A DNA stretch of 52,869 nt from Saccoglossus kowalevskii (GCF_000003605.2 NW_003107602.1:234088-286956), one strand, 5' to 3'. Shown: positions 38,847-49,648, counted from the first letter of the stretch. A program made the numbers and translations. The notes: generated by a model not told the origin, from the letters alone.

Positions 38847-39189
38847 GATATATCGTCATATATCGGCACATGAGATATATCGTCATATATCAGCACATAA
38901 TATATTTCGTCATATATCGACACATAAGATATATCGTTATATATCGGCACATAAGGAATATCGTCATATATCAACACATAAGATATATCGTCATATATCG
39001 GCACATAAGATATATCGTCATATATCGACACATAAGATATATCGTCATATATCGGCACATAAGAAATATCGTCATATATCGACACATAAGATATATCGTC
39101 ATATATCGGCACATAAGATATATCGTCATATATCGACACATAAGATATATCGTCATATATCGACACATAAGATATATCGTCATATCGTC
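38847..39189. repeat. 27-bp minisatellite, about 12.7 copies
   Basis: Units of GATATATCGTCATATATCGR followed by CACATAA. Because 27 is a multiple of three and the unit has no stop, open frames span the array on both strands; these are not genes. The unit contains a small palindrome (ATATATCG/CGATATAT). Confidence 0.95.
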
Positions 39190-40333
39190 GGGAAACTTGC
39201 AATTGATAATTGTTTTGTCAAAATTGTGTAGTGATATGAATAACCGTAGTCTCAGCGGCAAGCACTCCAGCGCGGCGTTCAAGTACCTGACCTGAATATT
39301 TTGAATGTTAATTGGCCGACCGCCGACCCCGCTGCCGACATGATGTGTGTTGTAAAACCAGCGATTGGAAGAATTGTGATCTTGTGAGCTGCTTGTACCA
39401 TTCAAGTCGCAGTAATCGAGTTCACTAAACCTGTCCGTACTCATTTTACTCCAAATTTGGCAGTCAGCACAACGTGTTTGCGGGGTTTGACGTGCATACG
39501 TCATTGCATTGGAATGTCGGCTTTGTTGGGGTCCCCTCGCGTGACTATTAAGTAGTCTGAGTTTGCGTGAATTTCGGCAAAATACTACTAATAGATGTTA
39601 GAACACATCCCCGATGTGTTAGAACAATCCGCGATTAGTCAACGGTTCGAACACTTTGCTGAAGGCGATTCTGTGAAGTCTAGAGATGCGAGGACAAGAA
39701 ACGCTGTGAAGTCTTTACTAGATGCAGTGATATAAATCTACAAATGACAACATGCTAGTGTCGGGAATGTGATTTCGAGTTGATTTAAGATCCGTCACTA
39801 TCCGCACAACCAGACCCCACTGAGGGTACAAGTACGCCTGTTTACAGGTGAACACAAGTAGGCGTGTCAGCTGTTTTCTCGTGAATGTGTTAACAGATAA
39901 AATTGCGTTTCCGATGATAAATATAGTGTTTAGGTGTTTAGATCACATCAATTGAAAACAAAGAACGGTTGGTACTGCACTTAGAAAGGGAATTATAATC
40001 AGCGACGCCAGTTTGGTTGCACGTGTTTCGCAGACAATGATTGTGTCCGTCGTGTAACCATTAGTCGCCCATATGTACACTGGGACTATTAATCACATAC
40101 GCGTGCCTCGGTTCCCTATATTTTAAAATTGATTTTTGAGTATGTTACAGCATTGATAATGCTCTGAAATTTTAACACTATCTAGCCAAGACTGTCTGGG
40201 TAAGAAAAGCAAAAAAAAAATGTCACTCCGAGTGTCCACGAACCTGCATCTATACCTTAACTGCTCGACTATCGAGTTGATGCAAGTATCATGAAAACTA
40301 TATATATCGTTCTAATATCAACCCCGTAACATG

Positions 40334-40432
40334 GCGTGTTCGAATTTCATGTAAACAAACAATGCAGTATACGCGCCGTGTATGTCGCTATGATTATGGT
40401 ATGGTCGAACAGAACGCGGTACGACGACCACC
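40334..40432. mobile_element. MITE-like, TGTTCGAATTTC / CGACGACCACC family, partial
   Basis: GCGTGTTCGAATTTCATGTA, then AACAAACAAT, recurs at 46219 onwards, and both copies end in ACGACGACCACC. The left inverted end (GGTGGTCGTCG) is present only in the second copy, so this one is truncated. Confidence 0.6.
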
Positions 40433-41321
40433 GCCCTTTAACAAACGTTTCATTGACGGCATTCAATCCTACTATGTAAAAACAATCGTTTGCTTTCAAC
40501 GAGACATTATGACATTGTAACCACGGATGTTTTCAACGCAGTCAATGGTCACGTGGTTCAGGCGATGTGAATAGCGAACAGAACACGATTCAAGATAAAC
40601 ATTAAAAAAGTCACAATAATTACTCTTTTTAATTTATTTTACGCGTTCGTTTTCGCTGAATATAATACAGTCCAAATCACAATGTTTTTAGATGGAATGT
40701 TTTGTAATAATCCCGCTGTAAACATTATTGCTAATGATGTGTTTCTGATTTATGTAACATTTCTAGAAATGAAACGTCGTGAGAGATATTTTTGGTGTGT
40801 GATCAAAAAATCTATCGGCGTCTCTTTGACCGTTTTCGTCAAATGAACGATCATAACGCGTTCACGTTCACGCTTCTTGTGTTCAACTTGTGCGCCACTA
40901 CGTTTTAAATTCAATACCTGTCTGGCGTCGGTAGAAATAAATATGTTCATTTCTATCATAGTGGCGAAAAATAAACATGAATTGGAATATCGTAACCGCA
41001 TTAACAACAATACAATAGCTAGCTAAATAGCATACGGTCATTTGGAAAGAGTTTAACGATAATATAGTAGCCTACTCATGGAGGTTTTGAGAAAGTTGGC
41101 ATTTTTTGGGTCTTACAGTGACATGAGAAACTTTTCCTAATATTTTCCAAAATTTGTTATTTTTTAGAAAAATTCTATAGAAAATGCTGTTAAAGAAATT
41201 ATGCATTTTGACCTATTTTTGAAACCCAGATTTTGTTTTAAATCAGGACAACCAACAATACAGATTATATCAACAGCTTACAGTTTGAGATATGGCATAA
41301 AATCTGTGCCATAGGAAGTTA

Positions 41322-42395
41322 TATGGTAAAAGCGTTATAATACTAACAACATGGCCACTAAAATACAAGTATCATTAGTCCACGTTCGGACTAAGTCCGA
41401 AAACGGGTACTATTAATTTGGGTTCGTTCCGCCCTTCCGTACGTACGGATGTACGTACGTACGGAGCTATATCTCGGAAACCCATTGACGGATTTCATTT
41501 AATCTTTACATGAAGACAATACATAATGTCTTACATATGCGCGTCAAGTTACTTTATGATCGGAGCAAAAATGGCCGACTGGCGGCCATTTTGTATGTAC
41601 AATTTGCTATTTCTGATACCTAAACGTGCCCGCAGCAGTTTCTCGGAGGCGACTGGGCCGATTTGGATCAAAGTTGGTATGATGATCATACATACTGAGT
41701 TATAGGTGCACGTCATATTTTTTTTCCGTGATTCAAGTAAATATGGTCGACTGGCGGCCATTTTGTTTTTCATGGTACCCATGCTACTTTCTTTTGAATG
41801 CAATGAACGTTTCTCTTTAAATTTTGTAAAAAAATAGAATACCAAGGGATACATTTGTACCAACATTATTTTTGTGATTCGATTCAATATGGCTGACCGA
41901 CGCCCAAATTTTCTGTAAAAACGTTAAATCGTCATTTTTTTACATGCCCGGAGCTGATTCTCAGAGATGACTAGGCCAATTTAGATCAAAATTGATATGT
42001 TGATCATACATATTGGGTTAAAGGCGCACGTCATTTTTTTTCTGTGGTTCAAACTAATATGGCTGACTGGTGGCCATTTTGTTTTGCATGATACCCATGC
42101 CTACTTTCCCATAAATGCAAAGAACAGTTCTGTTTAAATTTTGTACAAAGACAGTATACCAATAGATACATCAACGTGAACATTATTTTTGTAATTTGAT
42201 TCAATATGACTTTCCAATGTTCAATTCTCGTGTAAAAGCACTAAATCATATTTTTTTACAAATCCATTTCCTATTAATGGTTTCAATCTAATCTCAATGA
42301 CTTCATCAGCATCACATTGATATGTCAGATCACAAAAGTTTGGACGGGGACTGTGTCATTAACAATGACTTGTTTTCTCGAAAATTAGGCTGGTG
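41322..42395. repeat. Old interspersed repeat with internal ~310-bp duplication
   Basis: A segment beginning near ATCAAAGTTGGTATGATGAT (about 41668) recurs near 41977, each copy with ATCATACATA, a GCACGTCAT segment, the GGCCATTTTGT motif and ACATTATTTTTGT. GGCCATTTTGT-type blocks occur near 41580, 41755 and 42070. Its two edges match the short copy at 36321-36388. Confidence 0.6.
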
Positions 42396-43194
42396 GCCCC
42401 CAACTTTTTAAAGTCAATATTTTTATATTACATATTATATTACATATTATATTACGAGAGTAGACTTTATTGCACCTTAAATAAATACTGGGTACTTTTT
42501 TTTTATGAGTGGCCGCTTTTAGTTAACTGTTTTCGAAACCTCTTTTCAACGTGCAAATTAACAGTTAAATGCCATTAACGGATTATTAAAATGACAGCAG
42601 TTGTCACACATCATTTATTGAACAACATTTTCGGATTTTATCTCCATGCTAAATTACAATGCCGTGAATAATACAGATATTGCAGTGGCGAACTTTCGGT
42701 GCACACTTCAGGGTAATTTTCACATAAATAGCCAGAGAACAGAAAAAAAAGATGAGATTGGCTCGTAGACTGCAACAAATCTAATATATAATAGTCATGG
42801 CTGAGCTAGCATAAATATTTTATCATATAATTTAAACTGTGGAGAGTGGAGATGACTGATTTAAAAACAGTGCTACTATTTCTACTATGATGATAAACTT
42901 AGGAAATATATTTTTTTTCTGAAATTCTCCAATACAGAGAATGTGTAAAATGTATGGATAAAATATGAAATGTTGATATAATTGGTTATGGATTGCGTGG
43001 TTTGTAATTATTATTGAGCTATGGTTTACGGCAATGCCTCGAATATAATGTATTTTCCACTGAACCACGACTAGTACACTACAGTGGGTATGTGCTATAC
43101 CGGCAATACATTTTTTAAACATATATATTTGATAGTAAAATCTAAAACCGGTGAACATTGAACAAAATAACTATTTATATTTCTACCTTTACAG

Positions 43195-43380
43195 AGTGTA
43201 TGTTACCAATTCTGGAACCGTTTGGAGAGTCAATCATAAACCCCATTGGACCATACAGCGAAAATTCCACAGTTTCATTTAGCTGTGAGGGCAATACGAC
43301 GTTGTTCGGACCTCCCAATATAACATGTGAAAACGACAACTCATGGAATCCCCCTATATCTTATGTACCAGGATGTCAAG
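43195..43380 (+). CDS. Sushi/CCP domain exon 1
   Basis: 186 bases, phase 1 to phase 1, from TTTACAG to CAAG|GTATTT. It encodes one complete CCP (sushi) module of about 62 residues. The four cysteines are in CML, FSCEG, ITCEN and PGCQ, with the expected Trp (SWNPP) before the last; the family pairs them 1-3 and 2-4. Two N-glycosylation sequons are visible (NST, NTT). Sushi modules mediate binding in complement factors and adhesion proteins; the ligand here is unknown. Confidence 0.88.
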
Positions 43381-43507
43381 GTATTTATGCAGATACGCAA
43401 ATTTGTAAATTATTTCATCGCTCACGGTGGTCACAAAATTGCTTTTGGCACATTTCATTTTATTTAAGTATGACATTATTTAATGTATGTGTTTTGTTTT
43501 CATGTAG

Positions 43508-43678
43508 CTACATGCGGTGACCCTGGTACCCCTTTGAATGGTAACCATAATGGCAATGGAGCGCCATACATATCATTCACTGTCTTGGAAATTAACTGTT
43601 CAACATCATTTTCAAGAGTAGGACCAGGAAGTATCACGTGCAATAACGGTGTGTGGACGGCGTTACCAGTATGTAAAG
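43508..43678 (+). CDS. Sushi/CCP domain exon 2
   Basis: 171 bases, phase 1-1, after CATGTAG and before GTAAGG. It encodes ATCGDPGTPLNG at the start, the typical sushi opening, then INCS, ITCNNG, VWTALPVC at the close. All four cysteines and the Trp are present. The intron before it is only 127 bases. Confidence 0.9.
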
Positions 43679-44647
43679 GTAAGGTTTTGTAAATTGCTGG
43701 TTACCGTGTCCAGTGAAAACAAATGGTCTCAGTACGTCATCAAATCCCCAATTACGTACATCCTCGTTCCCAGATATTTATGTTATACAGCTAACTGTTT
43801 GCTTTGTAGTTTGGTTTCTGACGTCGACGTAATCGAACATGATACGAATAAGCTCACCATATATCCACATATTGATATTAGTTTTGCATAAATTAGACAC
43901 TGTGAATAAGTTTGAGTATTTTGAGCATATTTAAATATATTTTTTTCATATTATATAATGAAAGGTACAGCATGATGTTAAAATTATTGTTAAAATAAAA
44001 ATGTTGTTTTAGCAGCAAACATATCTGTATTCGTTCAATTAAGAACTGAATGAATGAATGAAGTACTAAGTACTTACCATTTAAGAGTAAGAATTTGATT
44101 TTGAACTCGAATTTCGTTTTTTATAGCACAAATTCAAAAGACCGATCTTTGACAAGGGGATATTGCGTTAGAATACCATTACTTAATCGAAATTGACCAT
44201 CATCAAATGTGTATATTAGTAAGCGTGGAATATATCCTCTAAAATACGTTTGCGTTTGTCAAATCTCACGCGATGTTTGTCGCCACTACGACGCTATGAC
44301 CTTTGTTTGTCCTGTGTTCACGTTCAATTTCACACACAACGCGGAATCTCGCAATCAACGGAAAGTCTAATATAGACTTATGTTTTCACAATTTCATCGA
44401 ACGAATACTGCAGCGTTTTCAGTCATAGTAACACTAAAGATTAACATTAAATCACATATTACGTGCAATATAAAACAAACTCGATAATCCTCATCATACT
44501 CACAGTGCCTTACCAACTTTTTATGCGAGCCGAACAAACCGCAATTAACTAAATTCCACAGTGAATTTAAGTACATATGTACGATATAATTATAAATAAA
44601 CTGTTTTCATCGCCATTAAAAACACATTTCATTCTCATTTATTTCAG
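43679..44647 (+). other. Intron between sushi exons 2 and 3
   Basis: Bounded by GTAAGG and TTTCAG. Contains the MITE copy at 44118-44366. No exon seen. Confidence 0.8.
44118..44366. mobile_element. MITE fragment, CCGTT..GCGAGATC family
   Basis: Collinear with the right ~250 bases of the element at 10666-10979, including TTGACCATCATCAAATGTGT and GATGTTTGTCGCCACTACGA. The matching left terminus is missing or decayed. Confidence 0.72.
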
Positions 44648-44827
44648 TGGGATGCGCAGATCAAGGAGCGCCTGCTAACAGCACAATATTACCAGCGTCT
44701 GTAGACGGTTGGTATTCACATGGAGATTTGATTACCGTGATTTGTGACACAGACTATACTTTGTATGGATCGAGTGAGTTGTCTTGCACTGATGGGTTCT
44801 GGAACGGCGAGTTGCCGAAATGCAAAG
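44648..44827 (+). CDS. Sushi/CCP domain exon 3
   Basis: 180 bases, phase 1-1, after ATTTCAG and before GTCAGT. It encodes VGCADQGAP at the start, VICDTDYTLYGS and LSCTDG in the middle and FWNGELPKC at the close: a complete sushi module with four cysteines and the Trp. One N-glycosylation sequon (NST) near the start. Confidence 0.9.
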
Positions 44828-45327
44828 GTCAGTATGTGAGGTCGGGTGCGTTGCCCCTTGAAAATTCTTTTTTTTTCTTCCTGTTTGCTTTTTCTAGGAT
44901 GGCATTTTATGTAACGCTACTACAATAACGCTGCACCGTGAGCAAGCGCGCGTCTGCTTCATTTGCATATAAATATAATAGAGCGATAGGTTAGCACTGT
45001 GACGTTGGTGGGGGGGGGGGGTATGAATGTGAGTGATGGCGTTGTGTCCAATATGAAAATATGGCTACAGGATATACTGCAATACTCGCAAAAATACATT
45101 ACCTTACATACCCAACATACGTCACAACTGGGCCGTGGGTTTTTTATCATCAGCGATGGCATGGGCGATGATGGTACAAAGTCGTCTAGTGAGTGATATC
45201 AAGGTTGTGTCAGCAAGATTTTCGGATATTATATTTCAAGCTCAATATTGTCATGATATTACAATATTTGACGTCATAATCTACAATGAGTAATCAGTAA
45301 TTCAATAATATTTGTCATTTTGCACAG
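44828..45327 (+). other. Intron between sushi exons 3 and 4
   Basis: Bounded by GTCAGT and TGCACAG. It contains a G-run (45010-45021) and an octamer plus TATA-like string (ATTTGCATATAAATA, from 44961). No exon seen. Confidence 0.75.
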
Positions 45328-45486
45328 CACCGTGTAATGAACCGGAAGTATTAGACAATGTTATTTATAATGGGACAGAGGTCATCCACCAGAGTGCAGT
45401 CGTGTACAGCTGTGCGGAGGGATATGAAGGATCGGGTACAGTGACGTGTGACGATGGCACGTGGACACCTACACCAACATGCCAAG
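45328..45486 (+). CDS. Sushi/CCP domain exon 4
   Basis: 159 bases, phase 1-1, after TGCACAG and before GTAAAT. It encodes APCNEPEVLDN, then YSCAEGYEGSG, VTCDDG and TWTPTPTC: the shortest of the four sushi modules but complete. One sequon (NGT). Confidence 0.9.
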
Positions 45487-45525
45487 GTAAATGTTTTGGT
45501 TACATGTTGAAAACGCTGGATGTAT

Positions 45526-45647
45526 AGATATTAGACGGAAATAACCGGTGAGGTCTCACTGAGAGCGAGAAATCGTGAGATTTGTTTTGTCCCTCAAACA
45601 GTGTTCCATTCGCGGCCGTTACCATGTCCAGGATTACATAGGTTATT
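45526..45647. mobile_element. MITE fragment, AGACCT..GATCTCG family
   Basis: ATTAGACGGAAATAACCGG, then GAGAGCGAGAAATCGTGAGA and CCCTCAAACAGTGTTCCATT, follow the left half of the element at 28601. The right end is not recognisable. Confidence 0.55.
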
Positions 45648-46204
45648 TTATACTCCAAGTTATATTGTCGGAAAACACCGGGGAAAATACCTTAAAAATA
45701 AAAATTATGGAATATTCCACCTGTTTGTCTCATGATTATTTATTCCAAAAAGATAGATGAGTCGAAACATTTGATTGCCAACATCTGTCAAAAAAACAGG
45801 CCGCTCTCTGATTGGTCTGATTGTTAGAAATTAGGTAGCCAATCAGACACAATTGTGTAACTAGCTTCGCATTGACTCAGATATGGCAATGGGAAAATAA
45901 TGGCGTCTTATGTGGGCAGTGATGTGTTTATGTTTACTACGATCACAATTCAATGCCCTATGGGAATCATATTAATAAAACCACGATTTATATCTTCTAC
46001 ACATCAGTTTTTTCTCTGATATCATTGATTCAAAACTGTTGTCGAGTGTGTCAGTTAGAGTAGCTCAGATATTCATAAGTGATTCATTAGATTTTTGTGA
46101 AGCCATTGCTATGGATTGTCGGTACATCAGCTTGAAGAATGAACACCGTACTGTTTTGGACGATATCAAATGAGTTTACGTTACATTGAGTTACATTAAA
46201 GAGC

Positions 46205-46312
46205 GGTGGTCGTCGCGCAGCGCGTGTTCGAATTTCTTGTAAACAAACAATGTATTTTAAACGCGGTGCGAACGGTGCTATGAGTCCCACATCAAACAGG
46301 ACGACGACCACC
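46205..46312. mobile_element. MITE-like element with GGTGGTCGTCG ends
   Basis: GGTGGTCGTCG at 46205-46215 is mirrored exactly by CGACGACCACC at 46302-46312. The interior (GTGTTCGAATTTC, GTAAACAAACAATG) is shared with 40334-40432. 108 bp, non-coding. Confidence 0.75.
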
Positions 46313-46427
46313 AGCGGCGTGCAAACCGATATAAACTCAACCAAAATAAATGTGAATTTGACCAACAATTGATGATTTAAAAAAAAAAAAATGATGATAG
46401 TTAATGGCATTTCAATTATGCATTTAG

Positions 46428-46547
46428 ACATTGATGAATGCACACTAACTGGTCAATGCCTACATGGAGGTATTTGCATTAACACCGTTGGATCGTTTAC
46501 GTGCGATTGTGACGGCACTGGCTATGAAGGAAGCACATGTGAGACAG
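46428..46547 (+). CDS. EGF-like domain exon 1 (calcium-binding type)
   Basis: 120 bases, phase 1-1, after GCATTTAG and before GTAAGA. It encodes DIDEC, then CLHGGIC and CINTVGSFTCDC, and ends GYEGSTC: six cysteines. DIDEC plus the C-x-N-x4-F-x-C pattern marks a calcium-binding EGF with a consensus for Asp/Asn beta-hydroxylation. It differs clearly from the array units downstream. Confidence 0.9.
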
Positions 46548-46735
46548 GTAAGAGATCGTGTTGTATTATTTCATCTGGTGTACACCCATGGTTACGCAAT
46601 TAATCGTGTACACTTATTGGTTTCACTTAGGTCTATTATTTTTATTGCTATCCACGTAACAAAACAATTGGTATGTACATACATTGTTATATCAGTATTG
46701 TTCGTAGTCTTACATAACTATTATTTTTAATTCAG

Positions 46736-46849
46736 ATGCAAACGAGTGTATAAGCAGCCCCTGTCAACATGCTGGAACTTGTCACAACGAAATAAATTCT
46801 TATATCTGTGCATGTAGCACTGGGTATAATGGAATCAATTGCGAAATAG
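46736..46849 (+). CDS. EGF-like domain exon 2 (Notch-type)
   Basis: 114 bases, phase 1-1, after AATTCAG and before GTAATG. It encodes DANEC, CISSPC, CQHAGTC, CHNEINSYIC and C..GYNGINC. CISSPC fits the O-glucose consensus C-x-S-x-P-C, CQHAGTC fits the O-fucose consensus C2-x4-S/T-C3, and CHNEINSYIC fits beta-hydroxylation. These are known features of Notch-like EGF repeats and are absent from the array units. Confidence 0.9.
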
Positions 46850-47257
46850 GTAATGTGAATTATTACTTATACTTCGCACACATATCAGCACGTTATTATT
46901 CACAAAATGCAACACATTAATACAGCCATCCAGTTGGTGGTATTCCGCAAATATGTGATTGCATCAGGTAATATTGCTTTTTGTTTTTTAGTATGCATTG
47001 GGGATCGACGACAATCTAATGAAAATAATAGCGTAGTTGTGATTTTTTTTTTTAAATGAGTATTTAATCATTTATTTGTAAACGTCATGTCATAACAAAC
47101 ATTAAAAATGTCAATAATTGTACTGGTGAGTGTTAATGTCATCCTAAATATTACTTTAACATTCTACAATTTAGCAACGTAATACATGCATATCCTGCCC
47201 TTTGCAAGTTACATTTAATTGCTATTATATCTCTTTACTATTATTTGACTATAATAG
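46850..47257 (+). other. Intron before the cbEGF array, with unit relic
   Basis: The left part is unique. From about 47115 it is the 3' end of an array unit: the last ~10 bases of a dead cbEGF exon, then a full array-type intron leading into array exon 1. Confidence 0.8.
47115..47125 (+). pseudogene. Relic 3' end of a cbEGF array exon
   Basis: AATAATTGTACTG followed by GTGAGTGTTAATGTCATCC is the exon end and donor of an array unit, with the rest of that exon gone. It marks the left edge of the tandem array. Confidence 0.75.
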
Positions 47258-47377
47258 ATATTGATGAATGCCAACTTGGCACGCATGAATGTGATCATAA
47301 TTGCATTAATACTAATGGGTCGTATTATTGTGAATGTATGGATGGTTATTTACTGGCAGATGATTACAATTGCACTG
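47258..47377 (+). CDS. cbEGF array exon 1
   Basis: First complete unit. It is 40 residues, phase 1-1, with cysteine spacing C-x6-C-x3-C-x8-C-x-C-x11-C. DIDEC gives the calcium-binding signature, [10 protein letters not shown] the beta-hydroxylation consensus, and NGS and NCT are N-glycosylation sequons. It has LLADD where most units have LLVDD. Confidence 0.92.
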
Positions 47378-47509
47378 GTGAGTGTTAATGCCATCCTAAA
47401 CAAAGCTTCAACATTCTACAATTTAGCAACGTAATACATGCATATCCTGGCCTTTGCAAGTTACACTTCATTGTTTTTATATCTCTCTATTATTCTTTGT
47501 CTATAATAG

Positions 47510-47629
47510 ATATTGATGAATGTCAACTTGGCACGCATGAATGTGATCATAATTGCATTAATACTAATGGGTCGTATTATTGTGAATGTTTGGATGGTTA
47601 TTTACTGGTAGATGATTACAATTGTACAG
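47510..47629 (+). CDS. cbEGF array exon 2
   Basis: Same module as unit 1, starting DIDEC. ECLDGY replaces ECMDGY, and the exon ends TGTACAG with a doubled donor GTGAGTGAGTG. Confidence 0.92.
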
Positions 47630-47765
47630 GTGAGTGAGTGTTAATGCCATCCTAAACATTGCTTCAACATTCTAGACCTTAGCAACCTAATACATGCCTA
47701 CCATGCCCTCTGCAAGTTACATTTCATTGCTTTTATATCTCATAACATTGCTTTGTCTATTATAG

Positions 47766-47885
47766 ATAATGATGAATGTCAACTTGGCACACATGAATGT
47801 GATCATAATTGCATTAATACAAATGGGTCGTATTATTGTGAATGTATGGATGGTTATTTACTGGTAGATGATTACAATTGCGCTG
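47766..47885 (+). CDS. cbEGF array exon 3
   Basis: Starts DNDEC, first with the CTATTATAG-type acceptor. The end reads NCA rather than NCT, so the second sequon is lost. Confidence 0.92.
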
Positions 47886-48017
47886 GTGAGTGTTAATGTC
47901 ATCCTAAACATTGCTTTAACATTCTAGACCTTAGCAACCTAATACATGCCTACCATGCCCTCTGCAAGTTACATTTCATTGCTTTTATATCTCATAACAT
48001 TGCTTTGTCTATTATAG

Positions 48018-48137
48018 ATATTGATGAATGCCAACTTGGCACTCATGAATGTGATCATAATTGCACTAATACTAATGGGTCATACTATTGTGAATGTATG
48101 GATGGTTATTTACTGGTAGATGATTACAATTGCACTG
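48018..48137 (+). CDS. cbEGF array exon 4
   Basis: Starts [15 protein letters not shown] replaces [10 protein letters not shown]; the hydroxylation consensus is kept. Flanking introns are nearly identical to those around units 3 and 5. Confidence 0.92.
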
Positions 48138-48269
48138 GTGAGTGTTAATGCCATCCTAAACATTGCTTCAACATTCTAGACCTTAGCAACCTAATACATG
48201 CCTACCATGCCCTCTGCAAGTTACATTTCATTGCTTTTATATCTCATAACATTGCTTTGTCTATTATAG

Positions 48270-48389
48270 ATAATGATGAATGTCAACTTGGCACACATGA
48301 ATGTGATCATAATTGCATTAATACAAATGGGTCGTATTATTGTGAATGTATGAATGGTTATTTACTGGTAGATGATTACAATTGCACTG
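48270..48389 (+). CDS. cbEGF array exon 5
   Basis: Starts DNDEC. ECMNGY replaces ECMDGY, a change shared with unit 18. Donor GTGAGTGATAATG. Confidence 0.92.
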
Positions 48390-48521
48390 GTGAGTGATAA
48401 TGCCATCCTAAACATTGCTTTAACATTCTACACATTAACAACGTAATACATGCATATCATGCACTCTGCTAGTTACATTTCCTTGCTTTTATATCTCATA
48501 ACATTGCTTTGTCTATTATAG

Positions 48522-48641
48522 ATACTGATGAATGTCAACTTGGCACGCATGAATGTGATCATAATTGCATTAATACAAATGGGTCATACTATTGTGAATG
48601 TATGGATGGTTATTTACTGGTAGATGATTACAATTGCACTG
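48522..48641 (+). CDS. cbEGF array exon 6
   Basis: Starts DTDEC, the first of the DTD class. Otherwise the consensus module. Confidence 0.92.
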
Positions 48642-48773
48642 GTGAGTGTTAATGTCATCCTAAACATTGCTTCAACATTCTACACCTTAGCAACCTAATA
48701 CATGCCTACCATGCCCTCTGCAAGTTAAATTTAAATGCTTTTATATCTCATAACCTTGCTTTGTCTATTATAG

Positions 48774-48893
48774 ATAATAATGAATGCCAACTTGGCACAC
48801 ATGAATGTGATCATAATTGCATTAATACAAATGGGTCATACTATTGTGAATGTATGGATGGTTATTTACTGGTAGATGATTACAATTGCACTG
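48774..48893 (+). CDS. cbEGF array exon 7
   Basis: Starts DNNEC, with Asn for the second Asp of the calcium motif; D-x-N-E is still a known calcium-binding variant. Otherwise consensus. Confidence 0.92.
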
Positions 48894-49025
48894 GTGAGTG
48901 TTAATGCCATCCTAAACATTGCTTTAACATTCTACACCTTGGCAACCTAATACATGCATATCATGCACTCTGCAAGTAACATTTTATTGCTTTCATATCT
49001 CATAACATTGCTTTGTCCATTGTAG

Positions 49026-49145
49026 ATATTGATGAATGCCAACTTGGCACGCATGAGTGTGATCATAATTGCACCAATACTAATGGGTCATACTATTGTG
49101 AATGTATGGATGGTTATTTACTGGCAGATGATTTCAATTGCACTG
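49026..49145 (+). CDS. cbEGF array exon 8
   Basis: Starts DIDEC after a CCATTGTAG acceptor. Has [10 protein letters not shown] as in unit 4, and LLADDFNC with Phe for Tyr. Confidence 0.92.
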
Positions 49146-49276
49146 GTGAGTGTTAATGCCATCCTAAACAAAGCTTCAACATTCTACAATTTAAAACGTA
49201 ATACATGCATATCCTGCTCTTTGCAAGTTACACTTCATTGCTTTTATATCTCTTTACTATTCTTTGTCTATAATAT

Positions 49277-49396
49277 ATATTGATGAATGCCAACTTGGCA
49301 CGCATGAATGTGATCATAATTGCATTAATACAAATGGGTCGTATTATTGTGAATGTATGGATGGTTATTTACTGGTAGATGATTACAATTGCACTG
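49277..49396 (+). CDS. cbEGF array exon 9, acceptor AG lost (probably skipped)
   Basis: The 120-bp exon and its GTGAGT donor are intact, but the acceptor reads TATAATAT instead of TATAATAG (49275-49276 AT for AG). The nearest upstream AG is far back in the intron, at GCAAG. Splicing should skip this unit; being phase 1-1, skipping keeps the frame. Coding content is otherwise consensus DIDEC. Confidence 0.65.
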
Positions 49397-49528
49397 GTGA
49401 GTGTTAATGTCATCCTAAACACTGCTTTAACATTATACATCTTAGCAACGTAATGCATGCATATCATGCGCTCTGCAAGTTAGATTTCATTGCTTTTCTA
49501 TCTCATAACATTGCTTTGTCTATTATAG

Positions 49529-49648
49529 ATACTGATGAATGTCAACTGGGCACGCATGAATGTGATCATAATTGCATTAATACAAACGGGTCATACTATT
49601 GTGAATGTATGGATGGTTATTTACTGGTAGATGATTACAATTGCACTG
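49529..49648 (+). CDS. cbEGF array exon 10
   Basis: Starts DTDEC. Only silent third-position changes (CTG for Leu, AAC for Asn) set the exon apart from neighbours. Confidence 0.92.

Larger units (their letters stand above)
37172..43194 (+). other. First intron of the sushi-EGF gene, repeat-rich
   Basis: Begins GTAAGC and ends TTTACAG. It contains the 27-bp minisatellite (38847-39189), a MITE (40334-40432) and an old repeat region (41322-42395). No coding exon recognised. Confidence 0.6.
45487..46427 (+). other. Intron between sushi 4 and EGF 1
   Basis: Bounded by GTAAAT and ATTTAG. It holds a MITE fragment (45526-45647), a small hairpin (TCTGATTGG 45807-45815 with CCAATCAGA 45839-45847) and a MITE (46205-46312). 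No exon seen. Confidence 0.75.

Noticed and set aside
38801-39504. Long open frames on both strands across the 27-bp minisatellite
   Set aside because: The unit length is a multiple of three and has no stop in several frames, so the frames are by-products of the repeat (DDISYV-type periodic peptides).
39640-39660. GGTTCGAAC string as a tRNA B box
   Set aside because: No cloverleaf arms or A box at the right distance.
44961-44975. Octamer plus TATA-like string (ATTTGCATATAAATA) as a promoter
   Set aside because: Lies inside an intron of the sushi gene with no recognisable RNA or coding start after it.
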